From Cellulomonas pakistanensis (GTDB lineage Bacteria; Actinomycetota; Actinomycetes; Actinomycetales; Cellulomonadaceae): 64,000 nt of DNA. A model generated the notes under the pieces. It did not search any database and was not told where the DNA came from. It saw only the letters and a program-made list of their open reading frames with translations. Location of the stretch: the NCBI RefSeq assembly GCF_016862755.1, contig NZ_BONO01000002.1:1-64000 (forward strand), read 5' to 3'. Made by a program: the position numbers and the translations under genes. Below, one piece after another: positions 60,917-64,000 of the stretch. Within the stretch, counting starts at the first letter, position 1; each line of letters opens with the position of its first letter.

Positions 60917-62314
60917 TCACGCCGGGAGCTCGGGCGCGGGCTCGTCCGCCGGCCGCGGGGGCACCCCCGGGGGCGTCCGGTTGGGGCCGGCCGCCGCGGG
61001 ACGCGGCTCGTCCTGGCGGTGCAGCCGGACGCCGACGAGGGCGATGTCGTCCTCGCCGGGACCCGCGGGCAGCTCCTCGACGAGGGTGTCGCAGAGCTCG
61101 TCGAGGTCGAGGTGGCCGTGCTTCTCGAGCGCGGCCTGCAGCTCGAGCAGCCCGTCGCGCAGGGACCGGTCGCGCCGCTCGATCAGGCCGTCGGTGTACA
61201 GCAGGACCGTCGAACCGCGGTCGAGCACGACCTCGCTGTCGGTCCGCGCCCGATCCGGCACCAGGCCGATCAGCGGACCGGGCCCGAGGGAGCTGAGGGC
61301 GACGACGGTGCCGTCGGGGTGCCGCGCCATGGGCGGCGGGTGACCGGCGCTGGCCCAGCGCACGCGGGTCAGGCCGCGCCGGCGCTCGTCCTCGGTCTGC
61401 TCGATGCGGGCGACGACGACGGTCGCCATCGTCGTCACCTGCAGGGTGCGCGCGGCGGCGTCCAGGTGCTCCAGGAGCCGGGCGGGCGACGCCTGGGTCA
61501 CGACCGCGATCCCCCGCAGCATCGACCGCAGCTGGGACATCTGCGCGGCCGCGGCGATGTCGTGCCCGACCACGTCGCCGATGACGACGACGGTGGCGCC
61601 GTCGGGCTGCATGAACGCGTCGTACCAGTCGCCGCCGACCCGCTCGGCCTCAGCGGCGGGCCGGTAGCGCACGGCGACCTCGACGTGGTCGGGCTCGACC
61701 GGGGACGTGAGGAGCGTCTGCTGGAAGGTCAGCGCGACGTCCCGCTGGCGCCGGAACAGGCGCGCGTTGTCCAGCGCCAGCGCCGCCGACCTGGCGACCT
61801 CCACGAGCGTGGCGACGCCGGCCGGGTCCAACCCGTCCCGGTCGGGGCCGGTGAACAGCGTCAGGGCGCCGAGCGTCCGGCCCCGGCTCATGAGGGGGGC
61901 GACGGTCACCGAGGTCGGGTCGAGCTGCTCGACGAGGTCGCGGGCGCGCCCGGGCTTGAGCACGCGGTCCAGCGCGGGCACGGCCCCGGTCGCCTGGTGC
62001 ACCACCTCGCCGGAGTCGATCGCGGACATGAGGATCGAGCTCTGCTCGAGCGCGGCGATGCGCTCGGCCGCGTACTCGGTCACCAGGTCCTGGAGCGCCT
62101 GGTCGCGGTGCCACGCACCGACGTCGCGCAGGCGCCGGTGCCGGGCGCGGGACTCGTCGTCCTCGACCAGCGTGACCACGCACCAGTCGGCCAGCGCCGG
62201 GACGAGCAGGCGTGCCAGGCGGGCGACGGCGACCTCGACGTCCAGGGTCTCCGCGAGCTGGGTCAGGACCTCCGAGACGATGCGCTCGCGGTCGGGCTGA
62301 GCCGGTTCGTGCAA
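60917..62314 (-). CDS. GAF-domain PP2C/SpoIIE-type phosphatase
   Basis: A 465-residue signalling protein. The N-terminal GAF domain spans about residues 15-185 (LVPALADWCVVTLVEDDE, LGALTLFTG). The SpoIIE/RsbU phosphatase domain follows: ERVGGDWYDAFMQPDGATVVVIGDVVGHDIAAAAQMSQLRSML, RVRWASAGHPPPM, LLYTDGLIERRDRSLRDGL and EDDIALVGVRL, with the metal Asp residues intact. Such proteins dephosphorylate anti-anti-sigma factors in stress responses. The C-terminus is a Pro-rich tail. No anti-sigma gene is adjacent. Confidence 0.93.
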   Translation of the reverse strand: MHEPAQPDRERIVSEVLTQLAETLDVEVAVARLARLLVPALADWCVVTLVEDDESRARHRRLRDVGAWHRDQALQDLVTEYAAERIAALEQSSILMSAIDSGEVVHQATGAVPALDRVLKPGRARDLVEQLDPTSVTVAPLMSRGRTLGALTLFTGPDRDGLDPAGVATLVEVARSAALALDNARLFRRQRDVALTFQQTLLTSPVEPDHVEVAVRYRPAAEAERVGGDWYDAFMQPDGATVVVIGDVVGHDIAAAAQMSQLRSMLRGIAVVTQASPARLLEHLDAAARTLQVTTMATVVVARIEQTEDERRRGLTRVRWASAGHPPPMARHPDGTVVALSSLGPGPLIGLVPDRARTDSEVVLDRGSTVLLYTDGLIERRDRSLRDGLLELQAALEKHGHLDLDELCDTLVEELPAGPGEDDIALVGVRLHRQDEPRPAAAGPNRTPPGVPPRPADEPAPELPA

Positions 62315-62434
62315 CGTGAGGCCCTCCGCCTGGACGCGTCGGGCCCAGCGGCACCGGGCTCACCGACGGCACGAGGATATGCGCTCGGACGGCGCGCCCG
62401 GCGCGGCCCGGCATCGCGGGGCCCACGGCCGCGG

Positions 62435-62878
62435 TCAGTTGATGATCTCGCCCCGCGCGTCCGCCCGCAGGACTGCCAGCCGGGCGCGCCACGCGGCCAG
62501 CGCCTCGGCGCTCAGACGCGGCCAGTCGTCGACCACGCGCACCACGCGCAGCGGCTCGGAGCTCCGGAAGGACCGCGTCGGGTTGCCGGGGAACTTCTTG
62601 TCGGTGACGTTCGGGTCGTCCTCGTACGGCCCGGTCGGCTCGACCTCGTAGACCCGGGGCTCGGCGTCACCCGCCGCGAGCTCGGCGGCGAGCCCGGCGC
62701 CGTCCACCCGCGCGGTGAAGTACACGTGGTTCATGGTGACCTCGGGCCGGTAGTTCGACCGGAACCCCGCCGTCAGCAGGTCGCCCGGGCGCAGGTCCGC
62801 CCTGGTGCCGTGGAAGAACGGGCCCGCGTCCGTCGGCTGCGCGCCCGGGGCGGCCCCGCCCGTCTCGGCGCGGCTCAC
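62435..62878 (-). CDS. arr: Rifamycin ADP-ribosyltransferase (Arr-like)
   Basis: A 147-residue NAD-dependent ADP-ribosyltransferase that inactivates rifampicin-type antibiotics in homologues. FFHGTRADLRPGDLLTAGFRSNY, NHVYFTARVDGAGLAAELAAG, then VYEVEPTGPYEDDPNVTDKKFPGNPTRSFRS and EPLRVVRVV are the Arr signatures. GTG 62878 (SRAETGGAAP) overlaps the stop of the methyltransferase as GTGA. Arr genes are widespread in soil actinobacterial chromosomes, so this may be intrinsic rather than recently acquired. Confidence 0.93.
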   Translation of the reverse strand: MSRAETGGAAPGAQPTDAGPFFHGTRADLRPGDLLTAGFRSNYRPEVTMNHVYFTARVDGAGLAAELAAGDAEPRVYEVEPTGPYEDDPNVTDKKFPGNPTRSFRSSEPLRVVRVVDDWPRLSAEALAAWRARLAVLRADARGEIIN

Positions 62879-63480
62879 GGCGCGTCCCCGTGGCGGCAGA
62901 CGACGGAGCCCAGCGGGCGGTGCTCGCGCCCGGTGCGGCGGTAGGACGCGGTCACCTCGAACCCGTGCTCCCGCAGCACCGCGTGCAGCTCGTGCTCCGG
63001 CCACCGGTACGCCGGGACCACGGCGTGGTCGAACACCTCGACCGCCGACTCCCCGGCGAAGTACCCGAGCAGCAGGCTCCCCCCGGGCCGGAGGATCCGG
63101 GCGAACTCGGCCAGCGGCACCCCGATCCGGTCGGGCGCGTGGTGGATGGTGGAGTACCAGGCCAGGACCCCGCCGAGCGACCCGTCGACCTCGTCGATCG
63201 CGTCGATGCTCCCGACGTCGAACCGCACGCCCGGGTAGGCCGCGCGGGCGCGGTCCACGAACGCGGGCACCAGGTCGATCCCGTGCACCTCGCGCCCGCG
63301 CCGGGCCAGGTGGTCCGTCCAGTGCCCCGGTCCGCACCCGGCGTCGAGGACGCGTCCGCGGACGCCGTCGGCCCAGGTCTCGACGAGGCGCCGGTCCGTG
63401 GGGTGCGCGGCGCCCACCGAGCCGAACAGGTCCGCGTACTCCGCTGCCCGGGACGCGTAGGCCGACTCGACGGTGGTCAC
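62875..63480 (-). CDS. Class I SAM-dependent methyltransferase
   Basis: A 201-residue methyltransferase. The SAM-binding motif is GRVLDAGCGPGHWTDHLARRG, followed by EVHGIDLVPAFVDRARAAYPGVRFDVGSIDAI and the motif-IV-like GGVLAWYSTIHHAPD. LAEFARILRPGGSLLLGYFAG is the standard post-motif block. GTG 63480 starts TTVESAYASRAAEYADLFG, the typical start. It overlaps arr as GTGA, so the two are co-translated. The target molecule is unknown. Confidence 0.92.
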   Translation of the reverse strand: MTTVESAYASRAAEYADLFGSVGAAHPTDRRLVETWADGVRGRVLDAGCGPGHWTDHLARRGREVHGIDLVPAFVDRARAAYPGVRFDVGSIDAIDEVDGSLGGVLAWYSTIHHAPDRIGVPLAEFARILRPGGSLLLGYFAGESAVEVFDHAVVPAYRWPEHELHAVLREHGFEVTASYRRTGREHRPLGSVVCRHGDAP

Positions 63481-63569
63481 CCCGCCGACGGTAGCCCCTG
63501 CGCTCGCGCCGGACCGCGGGCGTCGCCCGCCGGGCCGGGCCCGCCGCCGCGCGCGGGCTGCCCGGTCCG

Positions 63570-64000
63570 TCACCCCGGGAGGCGGACGACCCCGTAGCGC
63601 GCCGCGACGGTGCGCGCCGCCTCGTCGACGGCCGCGAGCCGCTCCTCGTCGGTGATGGTCCACGTTCCGTGCACCAGGTGCGGCCAGAACACGGCGGAGG
63701 CGATCATCCCGAGGAACTGCGTGGCCGCGACCTCGGGGTCGACGTCCCGACCCACGGCCCCCTCCCGTGCGTCCACGAGGTGCTGCCGGAGCGCACGCAG
63801 CACCGGCAGGGTGCCGAAGTCGAAGGTCCGCTCGCGCAGCTCGGGGAACCGCGGCGACTCGGCGATGATCGTGCGCATCAGCCTCGCCATCCGCGGGCGG
63901 GCCAGCACGTCGGCGTAGGCCCGGCCCAGCTGGACGAGCCCGGCGACGAGGTCGCCGGAGCGCGCCGCGGGCAGCTCGCCTTCGGGCGGTCCGCCCGCCG
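63570..64000 (-). CDS. TetR-family regulator, C-terminal part (gene runs off the window)
   Basis: The visible 143 residues on the reverse strand match the C-terminal ligand domain of an AcrR-like TetR protein: LVAGLVQLGRAYADVLARPRMARLMRTIIAESPRFPELRERTFDFG, then DPEVAATQFLGMIASAVFWPHLVHGTWTITDEERLAAVDEAARTV. The helix-turn-helix lies beyond position 64,000. It is 89 bases from the methyltransferase start in the same direction and could regulate that operon. Confidence 0.85.
   Translation of the reverse strand, partial: AGGPPEGELPAARSGDLVAGLVQLGRAYADVLARPRMARLMRTIIAESPRFPELRERTFDFGTLPVLRALRQHLVDAREGAVGRDVDPEVAATQFLGMIASAVFWPHLVHGTWTITDEERLAAVDEAARTVAARYGVVRLPG

Overview
The window is about 74% GC and looks like the chromosome of a high-GC Gram-positive bacterium (Actinobacteria, most likely Micrococcales and Cellulomonas-like). 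The evidence is the actinobacterial gene order rapZ-yvcK-whiA-gap-pgk-tpiA-secG-rbpA, followed by opcA/zwf/tal next to ctaB, and then xerD-parA-scpA-scpB-tyrA-cmk-der. RbpA, WhiA, OpcA and an F420-type flavin-fold protein point the same way. The genus is an inference from layout, not a demonstrated identity.

Region 1 (1-12 kb) is central carbon metabolism. The end of an upstream gene (probably uvrC) is coupled to rapZ, yvcK and whiA. Glycolysis follows (gap, pgk, tpiA), then secG and the RNA polymerase binding protein rbpA. On the opposite strand a tightly coupled oxidative and non-oxidative pentose phosphate operon (tal-zwf-opcA-pgl) runs toward rbpA. The two groups meet at a block with two near-identical strong hairpins and an inverted repeat. 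tkt, usually between ctaB and tal, is absent here.

Region 2 (12-23.5 kb) is a co-directional housekeeping run: heme O synthase ctaB, recombinase xerD, a ParA ATPase, condensin partners scpA/scpB, a pseudouridine synthase with a Gly-rich head, tyrA, cmk, an acyltransferase, the ribosome GTPase der and a conserved membrane protein. Most neighbours overlap by 1-4 bases. A tRNA-Pro(GGG) with its terminator closes the region.

Region 3 (23.5-46.7 kb) is accessory: small enzymes, exporters and regulators, several divergently paired with clear operator-like palindromes (TetR/MFS at 27.56 kb, XRE/methionine aminopeptidase at 32.5 kb, hydrolase/TetR at 46.03 kb). It contains an ECF sigma factor broken by an apparent frameshift at a C5G5 run, with its membrane partner intact.

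Region 4 (46.7-64 kb) opens with a sequence that closely resembles an actinobacterial dif site (46,728-46,755), the target of XerC/XerD. Around it are signs of decay: a truncated and frameshifted PrsW-like protease abutting an opposite-strand fragment, a formylglycine-generating-enzyme-like gene interrupted by one in-frame TGA, and cupin and SDR remnants at 57.7-58.3 kb. It also contains an intact periplasmic metal module (PepSY membrane protein, Tat-exported DyP peroxidase, PCu(A)C chaperone, CopC, His-rich membrane protein), an ArsR/OsmC pair, a MerR/SDR pair, a GAF-PP2C phosphatase and a rifamycin ADP-ribosyltransferase (arr). The layout is consistent with a replication-terminus neighbourhood. 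No phage, IS transposase, CRISPR array or rRNA was seen.
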